A DNA stretch of 64,000 nt from Flavobacteriia bacterium (GCA_947464135.1 CANHVK010000002.1:1-64000), one strand, 5' to 3'. Positions 9,825-19,046 are shown, counted from the first letter of the stretch. Notes: generated from the sequence alone by a model not told the origin. Numbers and translations: made by a program.

Positions 9825-11722
9825 TGAAAAAATGGATCGTTTACATAGTGTTTTTATGTTCCATTTTTGGAACCTATGCTCAAACGAGACAACCAAAGCC
9901 AGCTGAAAAACACCCTATGGATAGTGAAGCATTTATGAAAATGCTTGACGAAACATTAATGACTTACTTCAATGAAATGGCAACAGATAGTAATGCAGAT
10001 TCTATCATCAAAATGTTAGATGATGAAGAAGATAAAGGGGAAGTAAGTGATGATATTTATTGCCAAAGATTAGAAAAAATTAATGCCATCTCACCATTTC
10101 ATTTAGACTGCAACGACATCACATTAGGGATGATTCGTTTTTTTGTGAAAAATAGAAGAGGATTTGCTAAAATAGTACTTGGTCGTTCAAAATTATATTT
10201 TGATTTATATGAGGCTACATTGGCAAAACACGATATGCCAATAGAATTAAAATACTTATCAGTAATAGAAAGTGGATTAAGACCTCAAGTTAAATCTCCA
10301 GCTGGAGCCCTTGGTTTATGGCAATTTATGTATGGAACTGGTAAAATGTATGGATTAGTAGAAAATTCATACATAGATGAAAGAATGGATCCAGTTAAAG
10401 CAACAGAAGCTGCATGTAAATTTTTAAAGAAATTACATGGTATTTATGGTGATTGGAATTTGGCATTAGCAGCATATAATGCAGGACCAGGAAACGTGAA
10501 TAAAGCTATTCGGCGTTCTGGTGGAAAACGTACCTACTGGGAAGTTCGCCCTTATTTACCTCGTGAAACACAGGGTTATGTTCCAAATTTCATAGCAGCA
10601 ACCTATCTACTTACTTATTTTTCAGAACATAATATAAAACCTGCAAAAAATAAAGTACATTTTTATCAATTAGATACCGTCTGTTTGACTAAAGGGGTAC
10701 ATATGTCGACAATTGAACAATTAATTCAATGGCCTTTGGACGAAATAGCACAATTAAATCCTATTTATAAAACAAAATACATACCTGGTACAGATCCAAA
10801 ACAATGCATTACTGGTCCAATTAATCAAATAGGAAAAATTGTTTCCTTTGGAGATTCACTATTTGAACTTGAAAAAAGCATCTTTTCTCCTAAACCAAAA
10901 CCAGTTGAAACGCTTGATACTACAAGTTTAAACGATACATTATCGAAATCAACGGTACAAACAGTTACTGAAAAACCAGTTGTAGTATGGCACAAAGTAA
11001 AACGTGGTGAAACCCTAAATTCAATCGCAGATAAATATTATGTAACTGTTGAAGATATTAGAAAATGGAATTATTTACGTAGCTATACCGCTCCACTTGG
11101 AAGGAATCTAAAAGTAATCAAAGGAAAAACTCCTATAGTGAGTGATGAACCAGTACAAGTAATTACAGAAAAAACCAACTCTTTGAGTATTGAAGAGATG
11201 GATAGCGGAATTTTAACCCCTAAAAATGTACCATCAAAAATTCCAACAAATAAATCAACTATTCAAAAACAAATAAATAAAACAGAAAAATCAAATCCAG
11301 TTGAAGTCAAATCATCAGTAAATACACCTTTAGTTTTTGATTCCATTGTAACTATTTATCACACAGTACAAAGAAATGAATCTGTAGGATTGATTGCCCA
11401 AAAATATAATGTTTCAATAGATGATATTAAAAAGTGGAATAATATGTCCTCCAATTGGGTAGGTGTATCTCAGCAACTAAAGATTTTGGTAAATGTAAAA
11501 CTAATGCAGCCTGAACTTGCAGAAAAAAAGCAACCTGAGAAGTCTATACCTAAAACTATTACACCACCAAAACCGATAAAAAAATTCTATTCTGTTAAAC
11601 CTGGTGATAATTTGAGTAAAATTGCTGACAACTATGGATTAACTATGGATCAAATGAAGGAACTAAATCCTAAAATTGATCCTAATTCTATTCGTGTAGG
11701 AGAAATTATTCGTGTAAAATAA
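9824..11722 (+). CDS. Lytic murein transglycosylase with three LysM domains (MltD-like)
   Basis: The enzyme is predicted to cleave peptidoglycan glycan strands in the periplasm, leaving 1,6-anhydro ends. A signal peptide ends near residue 20 (FGTYAQ). The SLT domain has the catalytic glutamate E149 in SVIESGLRP, then GALGLWQFM and LAAYNAGPGNV. Three LysM peptidoglycan-binding modules follow near residues 387-432, 508-555 and 586-632 (the last reads FYSVKPGDNLSKIADNYG). Domain order matches MltD. The gene shares one base with gatA (TAATG) and is 7 bases from the next glycosyltransferase, so all three are likely cotranscribed. Confidence 0.92.
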   Translation: MKKWIVYIVFLCSIFGTYAQTRQPKPAEKHPMDSEAFMKMLDETLMTYFNEMATDSNADSIIKMLDDEEDKGEVSDDIYCQRLEKINAISPFHLDCNDITLGMIRFFVKNRRGFAKIVLGRSKLYFDLYEATLAKHDMPIELKYLSVIESGLRPQVKSPAGALGLWQFMYGTGKMYGLVENSYIDERMDPVKATEAACKFLKKLHGIYGDWNLALAAYNAGPGNVNKAIRRSGGKRTYWEVRPYLPRETQGYVPNFIAATYLLTYFSEHNIKPAKNKVHFYQLDTVCLTKGVHMSTIEQLIQWPLDEIAQLNPIYKTKYIPGTDPKQCITGPINQIGKIVSFGDSLFELEKSIFSPKPKPVETLDTTSLNDTLSKSTVQTVTEKPVVVWHKVKRGETLNSIADKYYVTVEDIRKWNYLRSYTAPLGRNLKVIKGKTPIVSDEPVQVITEKTNSLSIEEMDSGILTPKNVPSKIPTNKSTIQKQINKTEKSNPVEVKSSVNTPLVFDSIVTIYHTVQRNESVGLIAQKYNVSIDDIKKWNNMSSNWVGVSQQLKILVNVKLMQPELAEKKQPEKSIPKTITPPKPIKKFYSVKPGDNLSKIADNYGLTMDQMKELNPKIDPNSIRVGEIIRVK

Positions 11723-11729
11723 TCCAACT

Positions 11730-12506
11730 ATGATTCCTATTTCAGCAGTCATAATTACTTTCAACGAAGAACGTAATATAGCTCGTTGCTTGGAATCTTT
11801 AATTGGAATTGCAGAAGATATAGTAGTAGTCGACTCATTTTCAAAAGACAAAACGAAAGAAATTTGCGAATCGTATGGTGTACGTTTTGTAGAACACATT
11901 TTTGAAGGACATATTGAACAAAAAAATTGGGCGATAACACAAGCAAAATATCCACATATTCTTTCATTAGATGCAGATGAAACTTTGAATGAAACTCTAA
12001 AAAAAAGTATACTAACGGTGAAAGAAAATTGGCAAGCTGATGGGTTTACCATGAACCGTTTGACAAATTATTGTGGACATTGGATACATCATTGTGGTTG
12101 GTATCCAGATACTAAATTACGTTTATGGGATTCCCGTAAAGGGTCATGGGGAGGCACAAACCCGCACGATAAATTCGAATTATACGATGAAAATTCAAAA
12201 ATAATTCACTTGAAAGGTGACATCTTACATTACAGTTATTATTCATTGTCAGACCATTATAAACAGGTAGAATATTTTACAACAATACTTGCCAAAGCAC
12301 AATATGAGAAAGGTAAAAAAGCTCCATTATTTACTTTAATTCTTAGTCCAGTTGTGAAATTTATCAAAGACTTCTTTATCAAAAAAGGGTTTTTAGACGG
12401 TAGAATAGGTTTTAGAATTTGCCGTATTTCTGCATTTGCTACCTATACAAAATATAAAAAACTACGGACTTTAATTCATACAAAGGGAGAATTAAGCTCA
12501 AAATAA
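11730..12506 (+). CDS. Family 2 glycosyltransferase (WaaE/KdtX-like)
   Basis: This is a GT-A fold glycosyltransferase of 258 residues. The N-terminal ISAVIITFNEERNIARCLESL and DIVVVDSFSKDKT are the nucleotide-sugar binding segments, and LSLDADE near residue 78 supplies the DxD-type metal site. The HHCGWYPDTKLRLW segment is typical of the WaaE/KdtX subgroup, which adds glucose-like sugars to lipopolysaccharide core. A GT9 heptosyltransferase-like gene follows 6 bases later, supporting a role in LPS core or a similar surface glycan. The sugar and acceptor cannot be read from sequence. Confidence 0.85.
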   Translation: MIPISAVIITFNEERNIARCLESLIGIAEDIVVVDSFSKDKTKEICESYGVRFVEHIFEGHIEQKNWAITQAKYPHILSLDADETLNETLKKSILTVKENWQADGFTMNRLTNYCGHWIHHCGWYPDTKLRLWDSRKGSWGGTNPHDKFELYDENSKIIHLKGDILHYSYYSLSDHYKQVEYFTTILAKAQYEKGKKAPLFTLILSPVVKFIKDFFIKKGFLDGRIGFRICRISAFATYTKYKKLRTLIHTKGELSSK

Positions 12507-12512
12507 ATCACA

Positions 12513-13535
12513 ATGAAACACCTAAAACTTACAAACCAAACCATAGCAATAAGTAGAACAGACAGTATTGGGGATGTAGTTTTGACACTTCCTGTTTGTG
12601 TTTGGCTTAAAAAAAAGTTTCCTTCTATTAAAATTATTTTTTTTGGTAGTACCTACACCAAATCTGTGATTTCATGTTTACCAGAAATAGATAAAGTAAT
12701 CGATTGGAAACAAATAGAAAGCCTACCAGTTCAAGAAAGAGTTAGTTTCCTAAAATCATTAGAAATAGACGTTTTTATTCACATTTTTCCAAAAAAAGAA
12801 ATAGCAAGTTTAGTAAAAAAAGCAAAAATCCCATTTAGAATTGGTACATCACATAGACCATTTCATTTTTTAACATGCAACATTCGACCAAATTTCACAC
12901 GTAAAAAATCTGATTTACACGAAGCTCAGTTAAACTTTGAGTTATTACGACCTTTAGGTATAGAAATCATTCCAACATTGACAGAAATTTCAACGTGGAT
13001 GACTTCATTTAAAGCGCCACAAATAAAATTACCAGAAGAAATAAATACTTTTTTATCTCTAAATAAAAAAACGATTTTACTACACCCAAAATCGCAAGGA
13101 AGTGCACTTGAATGGGGTATACAAAATTATATATTACTTGCTAATTTATTATTAGAAAAAGGATATGGTGTGATTTTCACAGGAACAGAAAAAGAAGGCG
13201 AACAATTTAGAAACGAAATACCTGTTCATCAAAATTGCTACGATTCTACTGGAAAATTAAGTTTAGAAGAACTTATTGTACTCATTGACAAATCTAATGG
13301 TTTAGTTGCTTGTTCAACAGGGCCTTTACATATTTCAGGAATACTTGGAAAAACAACCTGTGGGTTATTTTCTCCCAGAAAACCGATACACCCAGGAAGA
13401 TGGAGAGCATTAGGAAATGATGTACATATTTTTACTTATGACAATAATTGTACAACATGTGCGAAAAAGAAAGAATGTAATTGTATAGTAAAGATAGAGC
13501 CAAATAAAATATTAGAAATATATAAATTGATTTAA
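12513..13535 (+). CDS. Family 9 glycosyltransferase (heptosyltransferase-like)
   Basis: The 340-residue GT-B protein resembles ADP-heptose:LPS heptosyltransferases. ISRTDSIGDVVLTLPV near residue 13 is the N-terminal signature. The C-terminal domain has LLHPKSQGSALEWG, then VIFTGTEKEGEQ and GLVACSTGPLHISGILG, which contact the nucleotide sugar. An unusual C-terminal cluster of cysteines (CTTCAKKKECNC) may bind a metal or form disulphides. It pairs with the GT2 gene just upstream and probably acts on the same glycan. Whether heptose is the real donor is uncertain. Confidence 0.85.
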   Translation: MKHLKLTNQTIAISRTDSIGDVVLTLPVCVWLKKKFPSIKIIFFGSTYTKSVISCLPEIDKVIDWKQIESLPVQERVSFLKSLEIDVFIHIFPKKEIASLVKKAKIPFRIGTSHRPFHFLTCNIRPNFTRKKSDLHEAQLNFELLRPLGIEIIPTLTEISTWMTSFKAPQIKLPEEINTFLSLNKKTILLHPKSQGSALEWGIQNYILLANLLLEKGYGVIFTGTEKEGEQFRNEIPVHQNCYDSTGKLSLEELIVLIDKSNGLVACSTGPLHISGILGKTTCGLFSPRKPIHPGRWRALGNDVHIFTYDNNCTTCAKKKECNCIVKIEPNKILEIYKLI

Positions 13536-13574
13536 ATGAAGTCATTATATTACTCCATTAAATTTAAAAAAAAT

Positions 13575-13582
13575 TAAATTTG
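13575..13582 (+). promoter_or_regulatory. Predicted -7 promoter element for the 13615 lipoprotein gene
   Basis: TAAATTTG matches TAnnTTTG and ends 32 bases before the ATG, in an AT-rich 79-base gap after the GT9 gene. Confidence 0.45.
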
Positions 13583-13614
13583 TAAATTATTATAATTTTT
13601 AAAATTAAGACCTT

Positions 13615-14118
13615 ATGAAAAACCTATTTAATTTATATTTTTTACTCTTTATATCTAGTTCAACTGTCATTTTCTCTTCAAGCTGTACGAAAGAAGAGGC
13701 AAAACCTTTAACTGTTTCGAATGAATCAGAAAATTTTTTCAAAATAGGTGACACAAAAAATAATATTATTTCTAAAAGTTATATTATTTCTGGAGACAGC
13801 ACTGCCTATATAGTTAATTGTTTATACAAAAACGCGAACGATACTAGTTTTTTATTATTGAAAGGATATGGGAGTGAAGGGATAGGTAAACCTATGACGA
13901 CAGGAAAATACAAAATAGTTTCTTTTTGTGATAATTGTACCATCGATTTAAAACCATTTGAAATGATTTTAACTTATTTTTCAAATCAAGGTGGTGGATA
14001 TGGGACTTCTGGTAGTGTGGATGTTGTAGTTAATAACGGGAAGCCGACGCTAACATTTGAAAATATAACTTTAAGTAATACTGATAAAAAAGGATCTGGT
14101 AAAATAATAGTTCAGTAA
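13615..14118 (+). CDS. Hypothetical lipoprotein
   Basis: The 167-residue product begins with a hydrophobic signal segment ending in a lipobox (SSSC, cysteine at residue 24), so it should be lipid-anchored in the envelope. The rest is beta-rich and polar, with a CDNC pair near residue 107 and a glycine-rich stretch (GGGYGTSGSVDVVVNNGKP) near 125-142. I recognise no family. It has its own predicted promoter and stands between the rightward glycosyltransferase genes and a leftward epimerase-like gene. Confidence 0.7.
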   Translation: MKNLFNLYFLLFISSSTVIFSSSCTKEEAKPLTVSNESENFFKIGDTKNNIISKSYIISGDSTAYIVNCLYKNANDTSFLLLKGYGSEGIGKPMTTGKYKIVSFCDNCTIDLKPFEMILTYFSNQGGGYGTSGSVDVVVNNGKPTLTFENITLSNTDKKGSGKIIVQ

Positions 14119-14133
14119 TAAATTACAAAAAAA

Positions 14134-15024
14134 TTAAATAAGAACTTGATTTAAAGCAATATCTAAATCTAGATAATGAAATTTAAATCCATGGTCTTTA
14201 ATTTTGTCGTTAGATATTTGAACGCCATCTAAAAATAATGTTGCCATTTCCCCAAAAATCATTTTTGCAGTCCAAGATGGCAAAGCAGGTAAAATGAGAG
14301 GTCTATTCAATTTACGTGCTATCATTTGGGTTAAAGTTCGATTAGATACATTACCTGAAACAGCATTATATACTCCTCCAAGTTTATTATTGATAACAAA
14401 CTCAAAAATAGCAACTAAATCACGTTGATGAATCCAAGGCATCCATTGATCACCAGATCCTAGAACTGCACCCATACCTAATTGAATCGGTTTTTTCATT
14501 TCAGTAATAAATCCACCTTTACTGTCCAATACTGGGCTTATTCGAATTTTTGAAACTAAACATAGAGATGAAAATAAATCAGCTGCTTGTTCCCATTTGT
14601 CAACAACTTCAGATAAAAAATCTTTACCAAATGCATCTTCCTCTGAATATAATTTATTAGAATCATGTACTCCATAACATGAAACCCCAGATGCAGAGAT
14701 ATAATGTTTTAAATTATGAAAATGGTCTTTGTTTTTGAATAAAAATTCTGTAGAAAAAACACGCGAGTGAATAATTTCTTTTTTTCTCGAATCACTCCAT
14801 CTTGCCCCAGCAATACTTACACCTGAAAGATTAATTAAATGAGTAACCTTATGTAAAATTGTAGTATCTATTTCTCCTTTTTCAGGGTTCCAGTAATAGG
14901 CGTTTTTCTCTTTTTTATTTCGAGATAATATAGACACATTAAATCCCTTCTCATATAAATGATCATATAGACGTTTGCCAATTAATCCGCTTCCTCCTGC
15001 AATTAAGATAAAGGTATTTTCCAT
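14134..15024 (-). CDS. TIGR01777 family NAD(P)-binding protein (YfcH/SULA-like epimerase)
   Basis: This is a Rossmann-fold, extended short-chain dehydrogenase relative of about 296 residues. ILIAGGSGLIGKRL at the N-terminus binds the dinucleotide. VTHLINLSGVSIAGARWSDSRKKEI and HYISASGVSCYG follow, and the C-terminal DUF1731-like portion contains LPALPSWTAKMIFGEMATLFLDGVQIS. The frame runs 24 codons further upstream, but ATG at 15024 puts the nucleotide-binding strand at the usual place, so I chose it. The substrate of this family is unknown; E. coli YfcH is the familiar member. LdcA lies about 100 bases upstream on the same strand. Confidence 0.88.
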   Translation of the reverse strand: MENTFILIAGGSGLIGKRLYDHLYEKGFNVSILSRNKKEKNAYYWNPEKGEIDTTILHKVTHLINLSGVSIAGARWSDSRKKEIIHSRVFSTEFLFKNKDHFHNLKHYISASGVSCYGVHDSNKLYSEEDAFGKDFLSEVVDKWEQAADLFSSLCLVSKIRISPVLDSKGGFITEMKKPIQLGMGAVLGSGDQWMPWIHQRDLVAIFEFVINNKLGGVYNAVSGNVSNRTLTQMIARKLNRPLILPALPSWTAKMIFGEMATLFLDGVQISNDKIKDHGFKFHYLDLDIALNQVLI

Positions 15025-15125
15025 AATTTTTAAAACAAGTAAATCAGAATAAATGTTTAACTTAACTAAGAGTGTATCATCTAATTTAATAGACAATGAT
15101 ACTTAAAAATTAATTAAAAACTCAA

Positions 15126-16010
15126 TTAATAAGAGATTTTAACTTCGTCAGATACTTCCAGCCTGACTTTTTCACCAAACACCAAGGCTCTATTATCGTT
15201 TATATGACCTGCGGGGAAATCAAAAACAAGCGGAATATTATAAGGTTTAATGTGCTCAATAATAATTTCCTCCCATGATTTTCCAAAAGGAATTGCAGTA
15301 TCTTTCATATCCGTCATACCTCCGACAATCAAACCATTGATTTGCCCTAATACTCCTGCTTTTTTAAAAGCAAAAAACATTCTGTCAAGGTGATATAATT
15401 GCTCTGCTAAATCCTCGATAAATAAAATCGTGTCTTGAAAATCTACCTCATCATCGGTTCCCAATAAACTATACAAAATAGATAAATTACCTCCTATTAG
15501 ATTTCCTTCTGCTTTACCAGAAATATTCATCGGATGTGAAGCTATCGTTACAGCCTGGTGATTTCCTTCTAAATGTTGTAGCAAAGTGGTTAACGATTCG
15601 GGAGAATTTTCTTTGAAATTCAAAGGCATAGTTCCGTGAATACTCGGTAACCCTAAAATATTTATTCGCTGGTGAAAAACAGTAACATCCGAAAACCCTA
15701 CAATCCATTTTGGGTGATTTAATAAGCTAGCCCATTGAATTTCATCAACAATACGCACACAACCATATCCTCCTCGCGCACAAATAATGGCTTTTACATC
15801 TGGATTGTCTAATGCTTCTTGAAAATCAGCTAAGCGTTGTTCATCCGTTCCAGCAAAATAATGGTGTTGGGCTAAACAATTTTTACCTACCAATACTTTA
15901 TATCCATTTTTCTCAAAGAAATCTACCGCATAATCAATGTATTCTTTTTCAATGGTTTTAGCTGGCGCAACAATAGCAACCGTATCTCCTTTTTTCAGTG
16001 CTGGTATCAT
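15126..16010 (-). CDS. ldcA: LD-carboxypeptidase (LdcA/MccF family, S66)
   Basis: This enzyme family removes the terminal D-alanine from muropeptide tetrapeptides during cytoplasmic murein recycling. The 294-residue protein shows the S66 features: VAIVAPA at the N-terminus, CARGGYGCVR near residue 78, the nucleophile elbow GFSD with S107, LFIEDLAEQLYHLDR with the likely catalytic glutamate near 200, and PAGHINDN with the histidine near 269. Its ATG overlaps the stop of the small FeoB-associated gene by 4 bases, so it is translated as part of the feo transcript. That coupling is more likely positional than functional. MccF-like immunity is an alternative role. Confidence 0.88.
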   Translation of the reverse strand: MIPALKKGDTVAIVAPAKTIEKEYIDYAVDFFEKNGYKVLVGKNCLAQHHYFAGTDEQRLADFQEALDNPDVKAIICARGGYGCVRIVDEIQWASLLNHPKWIVGFSDVTVFHQRINILGLPSIHGTMPLNFKENSPESLTTLLQHLEGNHQAVTIASHPMNISGKAEGNLIGGNLSILYSLLGTDDEVDFQDTILFIEDLAEQLYHLDRMFFAFKKAGVLGQINGLIVGGMTDMKDTAIPFGKSWEEIIIEHIKPYNIPLVFDFPAGHINDNRALVFGEKVRLEVSDEVKISY

Positions 16011-16147
16011 TTAGTTTGATTTTGAGTAGACTTATTCATCGCGCAACCATTGCAATCATCGTGTTTTTGCGAGAATTGTTTTTTGATTCTTAAAAACACA
16101 AAAACTGTTGCAAAAGAAAACGCTATAAAAACAAGGATAGACTGCAT
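16007..16147 (-). CDS. FeoB-associated Cys-rich membrane protein
   Basis: This 46-residue protein has one membrane helix (ILVFIAFSFATVFVFLRI) followed by a short tail with CNGC. That is the layout of the FeoB-associated cysteine-rich family (a FeoC stand-in in several phyla), which probably helps ferrous iron transport. Its ATG at 16147 shares one base with the feoB stop, and its stop overlaps the ldcA start by 4 bases. The same frame continues upstream inside feoB, but the TAATG junction makes 16147 the natural start. It was found by position and composition, not by length. Confidence 0.8.
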   Translation of the reverse strand: MQSILVFIAFSFATVFVFLRIKKQFSQKHDDCNGCAMNKSTQNQTK

Positions 16148-18105
16148 TACATAAAAATTTGATAAACAATCCACGAAGCAATATAGGCTAAAACTCCCAT
16201 ATAAACTAATTGTATGATGGGCCATTTCCAACTTTTGGTTTCTCGTTTCACCACAGCAAATGTGGCCATACATTGCATTGCATACACATAAAAAACCATC
16301 AAAGAAAGACCACTTGCAAGTGTATATATCGGTTCTTCCTTTTCATTTTTCGCTGCTTTCATTTTAGAAAGTAAACTGGTTGTTTCTTCACCATCGGCTT
16401 CTACACTGTATATAGTTGCCATCGAACCAACAAATACTTCACGAGCTGCAAAAGACGTGATAAGTGAAATTCCGATTTTCCAATCATAACCCAATGGCTT
16501 GATAAGGGGCTCAATTGTTTTCCCTAAAATACCAATGTATGAATTTTCGAACTTTACAGCAGCAACTTTTTTATCATATTCATCTAACGCTTGTTCGGTC
16601 TTAATTTTTGGAATTGAAATAGCATTTACTGCTTTGGTAGTTTTTTCAGTTGGTCCATAAGTTCCCAATGCCCATAAAATAATTGAAATCGCAACAATCA
16701 CTTTTCCAGCATCTAACAAAAATATTTTCGCTTTATCAAATACAGTAATGATCACATTTTTCCATCTTGGCAATCTTAAATCCGGAAGCTCGAGCATCAA
16801 CATACTTGTTTCTTTTGATTTAATTGTCCACTTCAAAATAATTGAAACAACCAAAGCGCTTACAATGCCTAAAGCATACAATCCAAAGAATGTCAGTCCT
16901 TGAAGATTTATAAAACCAAAAATATTTTTTTTTGGGATGACTAACGATATCAATAAAGTAAAAACAGGAATTCGGGCACTACAACTCATTAATGGAGCTA
17001 CCAATATAGTTATCAAACGCTCTTTCCAATTGGAAATTGTCCTGCTGGCCATCACTCCTGGTATCGCACATGCTGCACTTGATAATAAAGGAACGACACT
17101 TTTACCATTGAGGCCAAAGGGGCGCATCAGTCTATCCATAATAAAAACAACGCGTGACATATATCCTGTTTCTTCCAAGATGCCTAAAAACAAAAATAAT
17201 AACACAATCTGTGGAACAAAAATGACAACCCCACCTATTCCAGGAATAATACCATTGGCTATTAAATCCGTTAAAACTCCTTTTGACATCAAAGTTTGCA
17301 CCCAAGCGCTTAAATTTCCAAAAGCCATATCAATCAAATCCATTGGATACGATGCCAAAGAAAAAATTAATTGAAATAATGCCAATAACATCAACAAAAA
17401 CAAGCCATATCCCCAAATAGGATGAACAAAAAGCGTATCTAATTTGCTAACTTTTTTATGATTTATGGATTTTTGTTCTATCGTTTGAACATTGCTTAAA
17501 AGTGCTTGAATTTCTTGAAAGCGTTTTTCAGTGTCTTGCGTTTGTAATTCTAAAGCTTCCACATCAATAAGCTCAACATTTTTGGTTTCACGTGCAGGTA
17601 ACCCAACACTTAACGCTTTCTTAAAGCGATCTAACCCCATTCCCAATCGCGCATTTGTTTGCACAATTGCCGCTTCAGGAAAAGCTTGTTGAAACAACTC
17701 TATTTTTAGTTTTTTACCTTTTCTGAAAGCAACATCAGACATGTTAAGCACTAACATTGTAGGTAATCCTAATTCATAAATTTGAGTAAATAAAAGTAAA
17801 TTACGTTCTAAATTAGAAGCATCTACGACTATACACACTGCATCGGGGTAATCTGGGTGGGTTTTAGACGAAAATATATCATACACCACCTTTTCATCCA
17901 TGGAACGTGGGTAAACACTATAGGTTCCAGGTAAATCGATTAATTCAAGTGTATGTGTATCAATTTTAAGATTGCCTGATTTTTTATCTACTGTAACACC
18001 AGGGAAATTTCCTACATGTTGATTTAGACCAGTTAAAGCATTAAAAAGGGAAGTTTTTCCTGTGTTTGGATTTCCTACTAATGCAATTTTGTTATACTTC
18101 ATCAC
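16147..18105 (-). CDS. feoB: Ferrous iron transporter FeoB
   Basis: FeoB carries Fe(II) across the inner membrane. The cytoplasmic GTPase domain is N-terminal: G1 GNPNTGKTS at residues 11-19, G3 DLPGTYS near 59, and G4 NMSD near 120. The membrane domain then has Gate motifs, including FVPQIVLLFLFLGILEETGYMSR near 297, and AACAIPGVMASRTI near 347. At 652 residues it is shorter than the 773-residue E. coli protein, as is usual in this phylum. It sits 39 bases downstream of feoA and one base from the Cys-rich partner gene. Confidence 0.96.
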   Translation of the reverse strand: MMKYNKIALVGNPNTGKTSLFNALTGLNQHVGNFPGVTVDKKSGNLKIDTHTLELIDLPGTYSVYPRSMDEKVVYDIFSSKTHPDYPDAVCIVVDASNLERNLLLFTQIYELGLPTMLVLNMSDVAFRKGKKLKIELFQQAFPEAAIVQTNARLGMGLDRFKKALSVGLPARETKNVELIDVEALELQTQDTEKRFQEIQALLSNVQTIEQKSINHKKVSKLDTLFVHPIWGYGLFLLMLLALFQLIFSLASYPMDLIDMAFGNLSAWVQTLMSKGVLTDLIANGIIPGIGGVVIFVPQIVLLFLFLGILEETGYMSRVVFIMDRLMRPFGLNGKSVVPLLSSAACAIPGVMASRTISNWKERLITILVAPLMSCSARIPVFTLLISLVIPKKNIFGFINLQGLTFFGLYALGIVSALVVSIILKWTIKSKETSMLMLELPDLRLPRWKNVIITVFDKAKIFLLDAGKVIVAISIILWALGTYGPTEKTTKAVNAISIPKIKTEQALDEYDKKVAAVKFENSYIGILGKTIEPLIKPLGYDWKIGISLITSFAAREVFVGSMATIYSVEADGEETTSLLSKMKAAKNEKEEPIYTLASGLSLMVFYVYAMQCMATFAVVKRETKSWKWPIIQLVYMGVLAYIASWIVYQIFM

Positions 18106-18144
18106 TGGTCTTTGCTAACAAAAATACAATAGATTATGAAATGA

Positions 18145-18363
18145 TTAAGCTACTTCTATGAGTTCAGCTTCATTTAAACGAAGAGATAGAACATATCCAC
18201 CAACATTTACCGCAATGGGGTCACCGAAAGGAGCTTTAAATAAGACCTCCACTTCTTGACCGACATACAAGCCCATTTCTACCAATTTCACAGTGATTGA
18301 AGAAGTTGAAACCTGCTTTACATTGAATCTTTGACCTTTTTTTACAGTTGCTAATGTTGGCAT
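18145..18363 (-). CDS. feoA: Ferrous iron transport protein A (SH3-like)
   Basis: FeoA is a small cytoplasmic SH3-like protein that modulates FeoB. The 72 residues include KLVEMGLYVGQEVEVLFKAPFGDPIAVNVGGYVLSLR (shown in part), the FeoA core. The frame extends 9 codons further to 18390, but a TAnnTTTG element on this strand (18388-18395) overlaps that longer start and lies 24 bases before ATG 18363. I therefore chose the shorter form, MPTLATVKKGQ. It is the first gene of the feoA-feoB-Cys-rich-ldcA unit. Confidence 0.92.
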   Translation of the reverse strand: MPTLATVKKGQRFNVKQVSTSSITVKLVEMGLYVGQEVEVLFKAPFGDPIAVNVGGYVLSLRLNEAELIEVA

Positions 18364-18387
18364 CACAGCGATTTTACATTCTACTAA

Positions 18388-18395
18388 CAAACTTA
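18388..18395 (-). promoter_or_regulatory. Predicted -7 element of the feo operon
   Basis: Read on the minus strand this is TAAGTTTG, matching TAnnTTTG, 24 bases before the chosen feoA start. Confidence 0.45.
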
Positions 18396-18417
18396 GTTCA
18401 TCCTTGTTTAATTCACC

Positions 18418-18435
18418 ATACCTTAAAAGTGGTAT
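18418..18435. promoter_or_regulatory. Inverted repeat upstream of feoA (possible operator)
   Basis: ATACC and GGTAT form 5-base inverted arms around an 8-base centre, about 22 bases upstream of the predicted feo -7 element. It may bind an iron-responsive regulator, but it does not resemble the classical Fur box. Short arms of this kind can also occur by chance. Confidence 0.3.
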
Positions 18436-18499
18436 TTTTAATTTGAGAGAAAAGACTGCTAGACTTTAGACGAAAGATTGTTAGACATGAGACGAAATA

Positions 18500-18548
18500 C
18501 TATTGACTAATAACTATTCACTAATGACTAGTCCATAGTGACTAATTT
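18500..18548. repeat. Heptamer tandem repeat (CTAnTnA-type), about seven units
   Basis: The gap between feo and gcvH contains consecutive 7-base units of the form ctattga, ctaataa, ctattca, ctaatga, then degenerate units to 18548. A run of agac-type words precedes it (about 18450-18495). The same heptamer family recurs at 34691-34725. No coding potential was seen in the 18396-18597 gap. Confidence 0.6.
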
Positions 18549-18597
18549 AGAATTCATCTAATCAACTTTTGTCATTCAATGATTCAAAAAAAATAAA

Positions 18598-18605
18598 TAC
18601 ATTTG
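18598..18605 (+). promoter_or_regulatory. Predicted -7 promoter element for gcvH
   Basis: TACATTTG matches TAnnTTTG and ends 23 bases before the gcvH ATG. Confidence 0.55.
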
Positions 18606-18628
18606 TTTTGAAATTAAATTTTTGAAAA

Positions 18629-19006
18629 ATGAACATTCCTGCAGAATTGAAATACACAAAAGACCACGAATGGGTTCGTGTAGAAGGTAACGTTGCTATC
18701 GTTGGTATTACTGATTTCGCTCAAAGCGAATTAGGTGACATCGTTTACGTTGAAGTTGAAACAGAAGGTGAAGAATTAGCTAAAGAAGAAATCTTTGGAA
18801 CTGTTGAAGCGGTTAAAACGGTTTCTGATTTGTATTTACCTGTTTCAGGAAAAATTGTTGAATTCAATACTGCATTGGAAGCTAATCCTGAATCTGTAAA
18901 CTCTAACCCTTACGGTGACGGATGGATGATCAAAATTGAAATGTCTGACGCTTCTGAAGTGGAAGGATTACTTTCTGCTGATGAATACCAAAACTTAATC
19001 GGATAA
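18629..19006 (+). CDS. gcvH: Glycine cleavage system H protein
   Basis: GcvH carries the lipoyl arm that shuttles aminomethyl groups between the P, T and L proteins. The 125 residues include [28 protein letters not shown], and the lipoylation site K63 in [18 protein letters not shown]. The C-terminus [10 protein letters not shown] is conserved. It is a single-gene unit with its own -7 element and a strong terminator. lipB, whose product lipoylates such proteins, lies about 19 kb downstream on the other strand. Confidence 0.97.
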   Translation: MNIPAELKYTKDHEWVRVEGNVAIVGITDFAQSELGDIVYVEVETEGEELAKEEIFGTVEAVKTVSDLYLPVSGKIVEFNTALEANPESVNSNPYGDGWMIKIEMSDASEVEGLLSADEYQNLIG

Positions 19007-19046
19007 GAAATTTATCTACACACTCTTTTTAGAGTTTTAAAATATT

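Noticed and set aside
11663..12052. Open frame of 129 codons on the minus strand over the end of the transglycosylase and start of the GT2 gene
   Set aside because: It is antisense to two well-supported genes and its sequence looks like a reverse-frame artefact.
16937..17374. Open frame of 145 codons on the plus strand inside feoB
   Set aside because: It lies opposite the conserved FeoB membrane domain; composition is that of an antisense shadow and it has no recognisable motif.
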